Source of the DNA: Thalassotalea sp. PS06 | Lineage (GTDB): Bacteria; Pseudomonadota; Gammaproteobacteria; Enterobacterales; Alteromonadaceae | Direction: 5' to 3' | Length of the DNA: 64,000 nucleotides | Assembly: GCF_007197775.1 (NCBI RefSeq) | Contig: NZ_CP041638.1 | Span: 2,914,001 to 2,978,000 of the forward strand | Position numbers and translations under genes: made by a program | Notes under the pieces: model-generated | Databases searched by the model: none | What the model was told of the DNA's origin: nothing | Seen by the model: only the letters and a program-made list of their open reading frames with translations | In this document: positions 36,070 through 46,091 of the stretch, in pieces | Numbering within the stretch: position 1 is the stretch's first letter | Layout: the number at the start of each line of letters is the position of its first letter

Positions 36070-37113
36070 TCATTTAACTTGTGAATACATAGTACCAGCG
36101 TAGCTGCCACGAATTACCCGTTTCCATTCACGAAGTTCTGATACCTGTTTTACATCTTCCAATTGGTAAAGTTCTGGATTCGTCGATGAGATATTGATGT
36201 CATAGGCAAGCATATCAAACACTTCCTTTAAACCTTCTTTAACGGCTTGTTGATAAAAGGCGCCCTCATCATCAAGCCACATCGATGTCTGGTGATGCAC
36301 ATACTCTTCAATATTGTAAACATGAGGATCATTTACAGCCTTCAATGCGCGCTTGCGTTTAGTGCGAAACTCCAGACGTCCGCGATCATCTGTTGGCTCT
36401 TTCTCTTTCGCGTACTTTTTCTCAATGTCGGCCAAACGTTGTTTAACTTGCGCTTCCGTCGGTTCTAAATCAAGGTGGGCGATCGATGCCGAGGTGTAGT
36501 TAAAGTCATTACGATACACAAGCTGATGGTCTGCACGTCGTTTCTTCTCATCAGTTATCCCATCTTTGACCATTTTATAGTTAGCACGATAAATAGCCGC
36601 AAATAAAGAGACATTCAATTCGCGCTTTGAAGCGGACAAGGAAAGTTTAGGTAGCAGCACCATGAAATGTTTGCCTTCTTCAACAAGCAAGGATTCTGGA
36701 CCACGCTTTGGCCATTTACCCACTGCGCGTCGTTCCAGCTTCGCGTCCTGAAGTTGAGGATAGTTGGCGCTGAGCGTCTCAAACTGCTGCGAGTATAACT
36801 CTGCCTTATCTTCTTCAGATAATACCAATTGCAGTTTCTCAATGGTCGGCGCCGCACCATTGCGATGATCGGCAGCAATCGATGCATTGATCATGTCACC
36901 AGCGAGACCATAGGCTAACCCCATATGATACATTGATGCCTGTTGTGGACTAGTAGTTTTTAACTCTAAGCCTTCAACCGTATCAATAACCATATCAACT
37001 TTAGTTGGTTGATTAGTCGTCAGGTCGGTTTGCACCCGAAAAGGTTCGGTTGTCTGACACGCTGTGACGAAAAATACCGCACATAGCGCCAATAAATTTT
37101 TGTTATTTAACAT
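36070..37113 (-). CDS. Hypothetical lipoprotein
   Basis: A 347-residue lipoprotein: signal peptide with lipobox VTAC, cysteine 19. The mature part is alpha/beta with many Lys/Glu helices (DIEKKYAKEKEPTDDRGRLEFRTKRKRALKAV is a highly charged stretch). No family was recognised. It is followed on the same strand by another exported hypothetical after a 145-base gap. Confidence 0.6.
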   Translation of the reverse strand: MLNNKNLLALCAVFFVTACQTTEPFRVQTDLTTNQPTKVDMVIDTVEGLELKTTSPQQASMYHMGLAYGLAGDMINASIAADHRNGAAPTIEKLQLVLSEEDKAELYSQQFETLSANYPQLQDAKLERRAVGKWPKRGPESLLVEEGKHFMVLLPKLSLSASKRELNVSLFAAIYRANYKMVKDGITDEKKRRADHQLVYRNDFNYTSASIAHLDLEPTEAQVKQRLADIEKKYAKEKEPTDDRGRLEFRTKRKRALKAVNDPHVYNIEEYVHHQTSMWLDDEGAFYQQAVKEGLKEVFDMLAYDINISSTNPELYQLEDVKQVSELREWKRVIRGSYAGTMYSQVK

Positions 37114-37258
37114 GGTTTTATACTTATTATTTTCATTAACAGAGCAAATAAACTAGCGTGATAACAAGCTAGTTGCAACCATAATTCTCATCGCAGACAC
37201 GGGTTCTGGCTCTTAACAAAGGTAAGCACTTGCCAACTTTTCCCACTGCAATATCAAC

Positions 37259-37828
37259 TTAATTCTTGGTAGCGTTTTGAGCTTGTTGTTCCCATAGAGC
37301 AGAAAATTGTTCCGCTTGCTGGTCTCTAATCGCTAAACATTTGGCAAACATGCTAGTCGTTTTCGGGCGTCGACAGGCTTTTTCAGGTTGATAATACTTG
37401 AGCCAAGCCACTTGTTTTTCACCAGTAAATTTGCCGCGAATCACCAGAGACTGATTACCAAGTTGATCCGCATTTTTGGTTTTAGTTATCGCCGCAGATG
37501 ATCGAGGTTTGCCTGACGGCTTGGTGCGAATTTTAATTTTTTCATCGCTGACACTTCTTTGAATGCTTTGCTTAAAGTGCTCGTTGTTATCGGTGCGTGA
37601 TTGGTAGCCCAGACATAAACGAATTTTCTCTTTTAAATTTCGTTCTTTATTTCTTAAATATTCACCTCGAGGCTCTCGATAACCAGCACGCATTTCCGCT
37701 CTGATCTCAGCCAGAGCCTGGAAATGCGATTTGCAATTTGAATTCGCCAAAGCATGGTTGCTAACCAAAGCGCTCAAGCAAACGATTAGGCTAAATACAT
37801 AAACCACCACTTGATTCCATATGGTCAT
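37259..37828 (-). CDS. Hypothetical exported protein, Cys-containing
   Basis: A 189-residue protein with a signal peptide ending in NHALA (about residue 29). The mature part is Lys/Arg-rich with four cysteines (NSNCKSHF, IRLCLGY, KACRRP, FAKCLAI) that may form two disulfides. It lies 29 bases downstream of the GH2 gene on the same strand, so it may share that transcript. The family was not recognised. Confidence 0.55.
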   Translation of the reverse strand: MTIWNQVVVYVFSLIVCLSALVSNHALANSNCKSHFQALAEIRAEMRAGYREPRGEYLRNKERNLKEKIRLCLGYQSRTDNNEHFKQSIQRSVSDEKIKIRTKPSGKPRSSAAITKTKNADQLGNQSLVIRGKFTGEKQVAWLKYYQPEKACRRPKTTSMFAKCLAIRDQQAEQFSALWEQQAQNATKN

Positions 37829-37857
37829 AATAGGTCCTTTATTTGATTGAATTAAAT

Positions 37858-40374
37858 CTAATGTAACTTAAGGCGCTGCGATTTAAGGTCTTTACCCTTG
37901 ATGGTAACCAAAGCCTCGCCGGTGCCTATTCGCTTAACAATAAACAGGCCCCTGCCCTGATGCGTGTTTAGAGTATCAGACTGATAACTCGCAAGCGTGG
38001 CACTATTACCATTATCACTGGCAACCATCTGTAAATTCGCAGACAGTTCTAAGGTTACTTCCTGCTCAGCATGTGAAACCGGGTTGCCTTTATCATCCAG
38101 CAACTGTATTTCGATATGGGCAACTCGGTTGTTATCCTGAGCAAGTTCGCTGATATCTGTGCTCGCTGAGATAATCTTCGGGCTACCTGCCGTAGCAACA
38201 TTATCAATGGCTTCACAGTTATTATCTCCACTTACACTCAGCGTGCCAGCGGAAAAAGGCACCAGCCATTTATAGGCCTTATCAGGAAAGTCCAACAATC
38301 GTTTCTTACCTAAAGATTTCCCATTCAAACGTAAATCCAGGGTTGGGCAGTTGGACAGCACTTCAACGATAACCGGTTCATTGTCTTGATAATTCCAATG
38401 TCGATTTACGTCATACCAGCCCCAGACCCGACGCCGCCAACCACCTTCGCGCTTGTCGATGAATTCACCATTTTTCCCCATGGTATAACTAGACGCATCA
38501 AGACTTTGGGTGGTGATATGAGCGTGAGGCTTATCCTGCCATAGGGTTTTGTATAGATGGAACGCAGGCTTTGCAAAACCTGCAGTATCCAGCATGCCAG
38601 CGTCGATATTTTTCCCAGGCCAGCGATCGTGGGCTTCTCCCAGATAGTCAATGCCAGTCCATAGGAACGTGCCAGCGATAAATGGTCTCTCCTCAATGGC
38701 TTTCCACTCATGCCATTGCACCACGTTTTCGGTGCCCATGATCATTTTATCCGGGTAGCGTTGATGACCATAATCATAAATCACCCGGCGATAGCTATAA
38801 CCAATGATATCCAGTGCATCGGTGTAACCAGAAACATGGCTCACCGATGGTAGTATCAGGTTCGCCGTGACAGGTCTCGAATCATCAACCTCTTTAACCC
38901 ACTTGGACAATTTTTTTGCCGTATCCGCAAGCACATATTCGCCTGCTGGTTGTTCAAAGAAACGCTTCTTTATTTCATCCGCTTCGATGAAAGGCGGATT
39001 GTAAAAATAATTCCCCTTGGCATTCATATCGAAATACCCCGAAGCCTGCTTGTATCTCGGATAGGTCCATTCGATTTCATTGCCGATGCTCCACATGATA
39101 ATGGAGACACGGTTCCTGTCCCGCAACACCGCGTTCTTTAAATCTATCTCAGCATTTTCCTGAAAATAGTCCGCATAGCCGCGACTAATTAAATCATCAT
39201 GTCGCTCCCATTGGTTCAGGCGCTTATCTTTTGGGTTATCCCATTCATCAAAGATTTCGCCCTGAACTAAAAAGCCCATTTCATCGGTTAGTTCCAAAAA
39301 CCGTTCAGACATTGGATTATGGGCGGTTCGAATCGCATTGACGCCCGCTTCTTTAAGCTTGGCAAAGCGGCGGCGCCAGACATCATCCGCCACCGCAACC
39401 CCGACAGCACCAGCGTCATGATGTAAATTTACCCCTTTAATCTTGAGGTTTTTACCATTTAGCCAGAAACCAGAATCAGCGTTAAATTGCAGAGAGCGAA
39501 AACCAACGGCTTGTGACTGCTGATCGACGAGTTTATCGTCGACATAGATTTGTGTGGTTAATTGATAACGATGCGGTGTATCCGGAGACCATAATTGCGG
39601 TTCAACTACCGCGAGGTTAAACGACTCTCTCACTGACGCCTTAGCCGACAAACTGATATCACGTTTCGCAGTTGCGACAACCTTACCCTGTTGGTCAGAA
39701 AGTTTGGCTCGTAATTCAAATGTCTTGTCACTATTAAAATCGTTTTGAACATCAATATTAACTTCAGCATGTGCCCATTGTGCGCCAACTTTTGGTGTCA
39801 AAAACTGCACCCCCCAAATCGGTATGTGAAGTTTATCTTTGGTGATCAACTTTACGTCACGATAGATACCAGAGCCTGTGTACCAACGGCTGTCGATATA
39901 ACGCCTTCTGTCCACACGAATGGCAAGTACATTTTCCTGCCCAGTTGGCTGTAGGTATTTACTGATTTCGATATAAAACGGCGTGTAACCGTTAATCATG
40001 CCGCCGATTCGTTCGCCATTCAGGAAAATTTCCGAGTGGTTATAAATACCATCAAAGTACAGGAACTGTTTTTCCTTATCTGAATCGATTTGCGTCTTGA
40101 AAGATTTTCGGTACCAACCAATACCACCCGGCAAATACGCGGTAGCGCCATTTAGCTCCTTTGAAAAAGGCTGCAATATACTCCAGTCATGGGGAAGTGT
40201 AAGTATTTGCCAGGATTTATCATCCAGATCATTTGTACTAAATTTCGGATTATCATCGAGAATAAAACGCCAGTTATCATTAAAATCACTTGCATGAGCA
40301 CGAACAAAGCTACCCACGAAAAGTAAGATAAAAGCAATAAAAACAGAAGGTTTTCGAATTTCAAAAGACATCAC
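37858..40374 (-). CDS. Glycoside hydrolase family 2, exported beta-galactosidase-like
   Basis: An 838-residue exported enzyme. The signal peptide ends in RAHA (about residue 28). The GH2 sugar-binding domain follows (PHDWS, GGIGWYRKSF), then the Ig-like domain, then the TIM barrel. The acid/base Glu is in MWSIGNEIEW (about 433) and the nucleophile Glu in MIMGTENVVQW (about 549). The extra C-terminal Ig-like domains (Big-type, about 700-838) are typical of periplasmic polysaccharide-degrading GH2 enzymes. Substrate could be beta-galactoside, glucuronide or mannoside. A putative operator lies upstream at 40397-40415. Confidence 0.88.
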   Translation of the reverse strand: MMSFEIRKPSVFIAFILLFVGSFVRAHASDFNDNWRFILDDNPKFSTNDLDDKSWQILTLPHDWSILQPFSKELNGATAYLPGGIGWYRKSFKTQIDSDKEKQFLYFDGIYNHSEIFLNGERIGGMINGYTPFYIEISKYLQPTGQENVLAIRVDRRRYIDSRWYTGSGIYRDVKLITKDKLHIPIWGVQFLTPKVGAQWAHAEVNIDVQNDFNSDKTFELRAKLSDQQGKVVATAKRDISLSAKASVRESFNLAVVEPQLWSPDTPHRYQLTTQIYVDDKLVDQQSQAVGFRSLQFNADSGFWLNGKNLKIKGVNLHHDAGAVGVAVADDVWRRRFAKLKEAGVNAIRTAHNPMSERFLELTDEMGFLVQGEIFDEWDNPKDKRLNQWERHDDLISRGYADYFQENAEIDLKNAVLRDRNRVSIIMWSIGNEIEWTYPRYKQASGYFDMNAKGNYFYNPPFIEADEIKKRFFEQPAGEYVLADTAKKLSKWVKEVDDSRPVTANLILPSVSHVSGYTDALDIIGYSYRRVIYDYGHQRYPDKMIMGTENVVQWHEWKAIEERPFIAGTFLWTGIDYLGEAHDRWPGKNIDAGMLDTAGFAKPAFHLYKTLWQDKPHAHITTQSLDASSYTMGKNGEFIDKREGGWRRRVWGWYDVNRHWNYQDNEPVIVEVLSNCPTLDLRLNGKSLGKKRLLDFPDKAYKWLVPFSAGTLSVSGDNNCEAIDNVATAGSPKIISASTDISELAQDNNRVAHIEIQLLDDKGNPVSHAEQEVTLELSANLQMVASDNGNSATLASYQSDTLNTHQGRGLFIVKRIGTGEALVTIKGKDLKSQRLKLH

Positions 40375-40396
40375 AGGTTATCACGGCTTATAAATT

Positions 40397-40415
40397 ATTG
40401 TTGATTGTCAACAAT
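40397..40415. promoter_or_regulatory. Palindrome upstream of the GH2 gene
   Basis: ATTGTTGA-TTG-TCAACAAT is a perfect 8-base inverted repeat with a 3-base centre, 23 bases upstream of the GH2 start codon. Its position and symmetry fit a repressor operator. The family cannot be told. Confidence 0.55.
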
Positions 40416-40488
40416 ACCATGATAAAAATAAATTGCGAGGAATAACGCGAAAGTGGTGTTTGAGTGAATTTTGTTATGTACAAAGAAA

Positions 40489-40516
40489 ACAGGCTAGCTC
40501 ATTAGAGCCAGCCTGT
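40489..40516 (-). terminator. Terminator after the small exported protein gene
   Basis: On the minus strand ACAGGCTGGCTC and GAGCTAGCCTGT pair around TAAT with one mismatch and are followed by TTTCTTTG. It sits downstream of the gene at 40553. Confidence 0.75.
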
Positions 40517-40552
40517 CTTGGGAAGTCTTAAATCTACAAGGACTAAATCTAA

Positions 40553-40879
40553 TTAGTTCGCCCAGTATTCGCTGCGATAAGAAAGGCGCTTAGCCTCAAC
40601 TCTGGTTAAACAAGCGCGAAGAGGGTTCTTGTTTAACTCGCTGACGGCAACACTGCGCTCGGTACCTTGTAAAAAGGTATCACCTTGGGCTACGTCTACA
40701 CGACACTTCACTTCATTACCACTTGTCGTTTTTACAACTTTGACCTGATCAAATGAGGTTAAAAGGCGTGCATAAGGACCGAATTTTCCTTTATCAGTAA
40801 ATTTACTATAAGAAATTTCCGCATTTGCTGTTGATGATAAAACCAATGTTAAAAGTGTAAGTGCTAAACCGTATTTCAT
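40553..40879 (-). CDS. Small exported hypothetical protein
   Basis: A 108-residue protein with a signal peptide ending in ANAE. The mature part holds two cysteines (VKCRVDV, RACLTRV). ATG 40879 is preferred to ATG 40885 because GGGA lies about 8 bases before it. It resembles short Alteromonadales DUF3718-type proteins, but that is only an impression. Confidence 0.6.
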   Translation of the reverse strand: MKYGLALTLLTLVLSSTANAEISYSKFTDKGKFGPYARLLTSFDQVKVVKTTSGNEVKCRVDVAQGDTFLQGTERSVAVSELNKNPLRACLTRVEAKRLSYRSEYWAN

Positions 40880-41218
40880 AGTCATTCCCGTTATGTATTC
40901 TTAAAAAGTTAAGTAAAAGCTCTAACTGATGACTATTCTAGAGTATAGACTCTACATTTGCACGCACTTTTGTAATAAACTTACAAAATACGGCAATTTA
41001 TGGCTGAAATTTTCTTGTTTATATAATTAAACTCAATAAAAACATCTCAAAAGTGTAATTTTACAACAAATTAGTTTAAATATTTGACCAGCTAACACAA
41101 ATACTCGGGTTAGTGATTGCGGCCGCCCTAAAATTAGCCAATAAAAAAAGCGCCCTAGGCGCTTTTTGTGAGTAATGCGATGAACTCAAATTTAAGCTTA
41201 TTAATATCGGAGATCTTG
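40880..41218. other. Intergenic region with bidirectional terminator
   Basis: An AT-rich gap of 339 bases. AAAAAGCGCC-CTA-GGCGCTTTTT at 41145-41167 is a perfect 10-base stem flanked by A and T runs and can end transcription in either direction. Nothing else is seen. Confidence 0.6.
41145..41167. terminator. Bidirectional rho-independent terminator
   Basis: Stem AAAAAGCGCC/GGCGCTTTTT with a 3-base loop, downstream of the methyltransferase gene on the minus strand. Confidence 0.9.
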
Positions 41219-41872
41219 TTACTTTTTAACCGCTGCAAATACTGCAACCAATCCAACAAGGTTAATCTCAACATCAACGAAATGTCTTTCCAACGCTAGT
41301 TTCAGCTCAGAAAAACTATCCTGAGCATTATCGAAAATGCCTTTACGATTGTAGAACCCCATTAATTTTCTCGCGCCCCAGTTCGGCTCGATACCATTAC
41401 CTAAAATCGTGCTTCCGAAAACCTTTCCACCTGAGTTAAGCAATGGCGCCAGATGTTCGAACATTTGAGTTTTATGGCTCATCGGCCCGGGTAAACAATG
41501 CAGTAGATAATTAATACTGATGGAATCAAAGGTTTTCTCAACACCTTCTATTGGTTGCAGAATGTCTTTTTGATAAAGCTTAGGTGCTAAATGTTGTACT
41601 CGAGCCGCGGCAGCTTCTATGCTACTAGTGTTCAAGTCCATTAACGCCAGTTTTGTGTCGCTTGCTAAACACTTTTCAAGAAAGTACCCGGTTCCAACAC
41701 CTACGTCTAAATGGTTCTTCGATGCGTGTGCGGCAAAATGCTGTTCCAAGATAGGCGTTGGACAACACCACAGATAAGAATTTGATATCTCTAATACCCA
41801 CCAATCGTAAAGTTTAAGGGTGAAGTTTGAATAAACCGCCTGACCCGCGTGAGTAGATTTTACCTCTTCCAT
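41219..41872 (-). CDS. Class I SAM-dependent methyltransferase
   Basis: A 217-residue methyltransferase. Motif I HLDVGVGTGYFLEKCL is near residue 57 and the acidic end of strand 2, LALMDLN, follows. SINYLLHCLPG is motif IV-like. It follows the AlkB gene on the same strand after 180 bases. The substrate is unknown; a small molecule or lipid is likely from the short length. Confidence 0.8.
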   Translation of the reverse strand: MEEVKSTHAGQAVYSNFTLKLYDWWVLEISNSYLWCCPTPILEQHFAAHASKNHLDVGVGTGYFLEKCLASDTKLALMDLNTSSIEAAAARVQHLAPKLYQKDILQPIEGVEKTFDSISINYLLHCLPGPMSHKTQMFEHLAPLLNSGGKVFGSTILGNGIEPNWGARKLMGFYNRKGIFDNAQDSFSELKLALERHFVDVEINLVGLVAVFAAVKK

Positions 41873-42051
41873 GAATACCTCTGAGAAAACCTGGTGAATA
41901 TGATAAATCGCAGGTTGTTTTAAAACTAAAGCTCAATAATAAAACAAAACTCATTACAAAACAGCTTGATAAATGAGTTAGAGCTTTAGAACTCAGGTTT
42001 AATTGACCGCTCTGCCGTCTGCCGAAATCATTCTCCGTATCTTTTACTCGA

Positions 42052-43218
42052 TTACCGCACCTGATTTTGGAATCCCTTGATACCGCTGACAGCATTCGCT
42101 TTGGCAGCAAGCTCCAGCTCTTCATCGGTCGCGTAAGTTTCGTCCCAGGCCAGGACTTTCGGTGTCATGAGTTTGTGCCACAACGGCGGGATCATCGCTA
42201 CGATAATCGTGGTGAGATAGCCACCTACCATCATCGGCGCATCGGCATAGGGTTTTAAATTATGATAAGGCACCTGCCCCTGGGCATGATGGTGGGAATG
42301 CCGGGTCAAGTTAAAGGTGGTCCAGCTGCTCAAGCGACGATTGGTGTTCCAGGAGTGATGGGGTTGCACCCGGGTCTTTGCAGCCCGCACCAACCCGTAA
42401 TGTTCCATGTAATTGACGATTTCCAACAGAGCTTTACCCCAAAATGCACAGGCAAGAAAATACAAGGCTGCAGTTATACCGCCCATGGCAAAAGCGATTA
42501 AGGTTAAACCGACACTCATTAGATGTCCGCGTATTACTCTGTTGTTCAGTGAGTAAAGCGCTTTTTGACGCCTTTCTAATCGATGCTTTTCAATCTGCCA
42601 GGCACTGATATTACCTTTGATGGTGGATATCAGAATATGCGCATAGACATTGCGACCTCTAGGCGCCGTTGCCGGATCTTCTTCAGTGGCTACATAACGA
42701 TGATGACCATGAACATGCTCAATAGAAAATACCGTATCGAAACTGAAAGCCAGCAAGCATCGTCCAATGATACCTGAGGCTTTGCTGCGGGTGCGGTGGA
42801 CAAGCTCATGGGCGGTGATGGTTCCGAGCAAACCTATCATCAAGCCGGTCAGTACCAGGCCAGAAATATGATTACCTAAGCTAGTCGCCTGTTTTGCTGC
42901 AACCACATCATAACCACTGATACTGCTAAGCCAGGCGCCAAAGCCTAAAGTGTCGTTAGCGCTGACACTCCATACCGAAGCAAACACTAATATGGCTAAC
43001 AAAGGCAATGCTAGCCAAAGCTGCACCGTCAGTATCATCGGCTTTTCGATTTTCGGCGTACTAATGTCATCGCCAGATATGGCATCACCAAACACATAAA
43101 ATACCACGACAACCAATAATCCCAGACTAATCCAATTGCCTCCGGCAAGAATGGAGATAAGAGAAAACAAGCCGACGACATGTATCAGCGAAAATTTCAG
43201 ATAGTGAAAAAGCTTCAC
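42052..43218 (-). CDS. alkB: AlkB-type membrane di-iron hydroxylase (alkane 1-monooxygenase)
   Basis: A 388-residue inner-membrane monooxygenase. Histidine boxes HELVHR, HVHGHHRYVATEEDPA and HSHHHAQG, and the AlkB-specific NYMEHYG, are all present. Six hydrophobic segments surround them. The enzyme hydroxylates terminal carbons of medium-chain alkanes or related chains, using electrons from a rubredoxin that is not in this window. The first start at 43218 has a hydrophobic helix directly after it, as in the family. Confidence 0.9.
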   Translation of the reverse strand: MKLFHYLKFSLIHVVGLFSLISILAGGNWISLGLLVVVVFYVFGDAISGDDISTPKIEKPMILTVQLWLALPLLAILVFASVWSVSANDTLGFGAWLSSISGYDVVAAKQATSLGNHISGLVLTGLMIGLLGTITAHELVHRTRSKASGIIGRCLLAFSFDTVFSIEHVHGHHRYVATEEDPATAPRGRNVYAHILISTIKGNISAWQIEKHRLERRQKALYSLNNRVIRGHLMSVGLTLIAFAMGGITAALYFLACAFWGKALLEIVNYMEHYGLVRAAKTRVQPHHSWNTNRRLSSWTTFNLTRHSHHHAQGQVPYHNLKPYADAPMMVGGYLTTIIVAMIPPLWHKLMTPKVLAWDETYATDEELELAAKANAVSGIKGFQNQVR

Positions 43219-43509
43219 CGTGTTACCCGGTTCCGTTTGTTGAATAACCCTCAGATATTAAGCATACGCGTTAGTGAATTTAATAAGCAAGTTTTGCTTT
43301 TGAAGCACACCTATATCGCATAATCAAGATTCCTCCTACATGCGTTTTAGCGACTGAAAGTCCCAGTTCGTAGAGATACATTAATACTTCAGTGCGAGCT
43401 TTAACAAAGTTAAAGTAGATAAAGCGATGTTTCTCTACGGCAAGGTTACTCTCAAAACGGCAAGGTTACTTTGAAAGGTTTACACGTCATCAGGCTAAAG
43501 CCAAAACCT
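43219..43509. repeat. Intergenic region with hairpin and short direct repeat
   Basis: CTTTAAC-AAA-GTTAAAG (around 43399-43415) repeats the 7-3-7 geometry and AAA loop of the array at 9071-9520. ACGGCAAGGTTACT then occurs twice (about 43437 and 43457). No gene is seen. Confidence 0.45.
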
Positions 43510-43965
43510 TTAATCCTCCGCTTCAGCGGTATAATGGATAATCGCTGAAACATGGTTTTCAACAACCGTAAAGGTTACCTTATCGCCCACTTTAAAATCA
43601 TGGCCATGAACCAGACAGTTGTATTCAACGCCATTGGCATCTTTAAGTATCAGGCGATCGACAACCTCACCATATTTTTCATTGGCGATATCCTGACCGA
43701 TAAACGCCCCTGAGGTTCCCAAAATCGTGCTAGTGCTGCCACCACCAATTTGTCCTCCAACTAAAGCACCAAGAAATGATGCGCCAAACTGTTTCCCTAA
43801 CGAAGCGTCCTTTTTAACTTCTCGGATATTGGTAACGACTCCACTATGCCTGACAATGCTTGGCGCATCATCAAGTTGATCGGTTGGTATTTCTTTCTCA
43901 GATGATGCACACCCCAATACAAATAAGCCCAGAACTACTATTAATGGAAAGCGGATAAGTCTCAT
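43510..43965 (-). CDS. Glycine-zipper outer-membrane lipoprotein (SlyB/Pcp-like)
   Basis: A 151-residue lipoprotein with lipobox VLGC at residue 19. The middle is a Gly-zipper (GASFLGALVGGQIGGGSTSTILGTSGAFIG) as in SlyB/Pcp-type 17-kDa antigens. The C-terminal half is a beta-rich domain with one cysteine. Such proteins stabilise the outer membrane under stress. Confidence 0.8.
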   Translation of the reverse strand: MRLIRFPLIVVLGLFVLGCASSEKEIPTDQLDDAPSIVRHSGVVTNIREVKKDASLGKQFGASFLGALVGGQIGGGSTSTILGTSGAFIGQDIANEKYGEVVDRLILKDANGVEYNCLVHGHDFKVGDKVTFTVVENHVSAIIHYTAEAED

Positions 43966-44153
43966 CAGAATCTCCCTCTGCTACTTCTTGATTAAATAAC
44001 ATTCTAGAGGATACGGCAGAATTCCCCGGTCGTTTCAATAGCGTCAATAATGAGCATATAGATTAAAACTAAGTTTAGCATCGTCAGCCTGAGAGGGAGC
44101 AAAGGCTTATGAGTGTATTGTATTTGAAAAGGTCGCAATTAATCCTCAAAGTA

Positions 44154-44179
44154 AAAAACCTAGCAATTGCTAGGTTTTT
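44154..44179. terminator. Bidirectional rho-independent terminator
   Basis: AAAAACCTAGC-AATT-GCTAGGTTTTT is a perfect palindromic stem with A and T flanks, in the gap after the amidohydrolase gene. Confidence 0.9.
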
Positions 44180-44270
44180 ATCTGTTAACGCCTGAGTCCT
44201 ATTCGCGCTCTCCGCTAGATGCTAAAAAACAAGGCTACAACAAATTACAGCCAAGTATGTAGATAGGGTT

Positions 44271-46091
44271 TCACTCATTTTTCACAGTACTTAACGCATC
44301 ATCTAAAGCGTGCAGAAAGTGATGGGCGACAACCGGATCACTGGAGAATGGAGAGAAATCCATATAAGTGATGTTCTCTTCGTTATCGGCCTGGTAGACA
44401 ACCATGTCCTCTTTTATGGTTTTCAGTACCTTTAATTCGGCCAGGGTTTCTGGCTTCACGGCCGTGGGATCATCGGAGAGCACGACAAAATCCGCGAGCT
44501 TTCCGACCTCAATCGAGCCTTTATCCTCTTCTTCAAAGTGCTGCCATGCTGGCCATATGGTCATCGCTTTTAAAGCAGTTGTGACATCAACCCTTTGCTC
44601 AGGGCCTAAGACATAGCCAGAGCGAGTTACCCGATTAACCGTCGCCGATAGCACTCGCATACTATTGGGAAATGCGACCGGCGCATCGTGGTGAGTACCG
44701 AACATTAATCCGCGCTCACGAATCCAGCCGGTTGGTGATATATTTTCAGCATTTTCCGGACCTACGGTATGTTCGCGATGCCAATCACCCCAGTAAAACG
44801 TGTGCATTGGAAATACCGATTGGAAGACACCTAGTTTCATAAAACTGTCTACCTGATCTTCCCGTTGAAACTGACCATGAACCAAAACCGGACGATTACC
44901 CGGATCGCCATATTTCTCCTGCGCAGACTTAAATGCGGCAATAAGCATATCCGATGCGCCTTCGCCATTGGAGTGAACGATAATCTGAAAGCCTCTCTCA
45001 AAACACCAGTTTACCGCATCTTGAAGTTGCTCTTCGGTAATCGCCGAGTAACCTTTGTACCCTTCCGGATAATCTCCAACAGGGTCGTAATAAGGGCGGT
45101 CTCTTAAGGCAGTAAACCCTTGTGGCGATCCATCAATGGTCAGTTTACAACCACCTACCCTTACCTTGTTTACATAATCTTGTGACATATTCGCTTCGAT
45201 ATAATCCCGGGATTCCAAAACATCGGGAAAGGCAACCACATCAATGGGCAATTTTCCAATAGCGCTGACTTTTTTTAGCGCTTCAACACTGCCCCCGGAA
45301 GAGCGTCCGTCCTGTCCAGTGGTATACCCAAAACTAGCCCACATCTTACTTCCCGCTTCAGCAAATGCTACTAACCCTTCTTCGCCAAGCTGACTCAATA
45401 GCGGCGCCAATACTGAGAAAAATGCATATTCCTCTAACACACCGTTGGGCTCGCCGTTTTCATCTCGCTGGATCACTCCGCCTGGAGGCGCTTTACTGGA
45501 TTTATTGATACCTGCCAGTTCCAGAGCTTTCGAGTTTGCAACCCCGATATGGCCAGATTGATGGACAATGAGTACTGGAATCTCCTTGGATACTTTATCA
45601 AGCTCATCGCGGGTGGGGTGACGCACTTCCTTAAGCTGCGCATTGTCGTACCCAAATCCAATTATCATTTTCGACGCCGTCACGGCATCGCCGTTATCTT
45701 CAGCCCATTTTTTCAGGGTGTTCTGCAAACTGGCGATATCGGCAACCTCGCCATCAGGCGGCGACAAAAGGTTTGCGGATAATGCCTGCAGGCCACCAAA
45801 CACCACATGCCCGTGGCTATCGACAAAACCTGGAATTAGCGTCCGTCCCTCAAGGTCAACTTCCTTAGTGTTAGCACTCTTGTAATCTGAAACATCAGCC
45901 ATCGAGCCGACAGCGAGAATTCGGCCATTTTTGACGGCGACCGCCTCAGCGATTGGCTGGTCGTCATTCATAGTTAGAATGGTGCCGCCCGAATAAATGG
46001 TTTGTGCCGATACCGACGCTTTACCACGATTTTCTGAACAGGACGTTATAAGCAATAGAAATGAAATTACGAGAATAATGTGTTTATTCAA
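44271..46091 (-). CDS. Amidohydrolase-family lipoprotein (YtcJ-like)
   Basis: A 606-residue metal-dependent hydrolase of the amidohydrolase 3 (YtcJ/imidazolonepropionase-like) family. Lipobox ITSC anchors it in the envelope. FVDSHGH holds the HxH zinc ligands, and VHSNGEGA and THHDAPV supply further His/Asp residues. LADFVVLSDDP closes the barrel as in the family. The substrate is not predictable; related enzymes hydrolyse N-formyl or cyclic amides. Confidence 0.86.
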   Translation of the reverse strand: MNKHIILVISFLLLITSCSENRGKASVSAQTIYSGGTILTMNDDQPIAEAVAVKNGRILAVGSMADVSDYKSANTKEVDLEGRTLIPGFVDSHGHVVFGGLQALSANLLSPPDGEVADIASLQNTLKKWAEDNGDAVTASKMIIGFGYDNAQLKEVRHPTRDELDKVSKEIPVLIVHQSGHIGVANSKALELAGINKSSKAPPGGVIQRDENGEPNGVLEEYAFFSVLAPLLSQLGEEGLVAFAEAGSKMWASFGYTTGQDGRSSGGSVEALKKVSAIGKLPIDVVAFPDVLESRDYIEANMSQDYVNKVRVGGCKLTIDGSPQGFTALRDRPYYDPVGDYPEGYKGYSAITEEQLQDAVNWCFERGFQIIVHSNGEGASDMLIAAFKSAQEKYGDPGNRPVLVHGQFQREDQVDSFMKLGVFQSVFPMHTFYWGDWHREHTVGPENAENISPTGWIRERGLMFGTHHDAPVAFPNSMRVLSATVNRVTRSGYVLGPEQRVDVTTALKAMTIWPAWQHFEEEDKGSIEVGKLADFVVLSDDPTAVKPETLAELKVLKTIKEDMVVYQADNEENITYMDFSPFSSDPVVAHHFLHALDDALSTVKNE

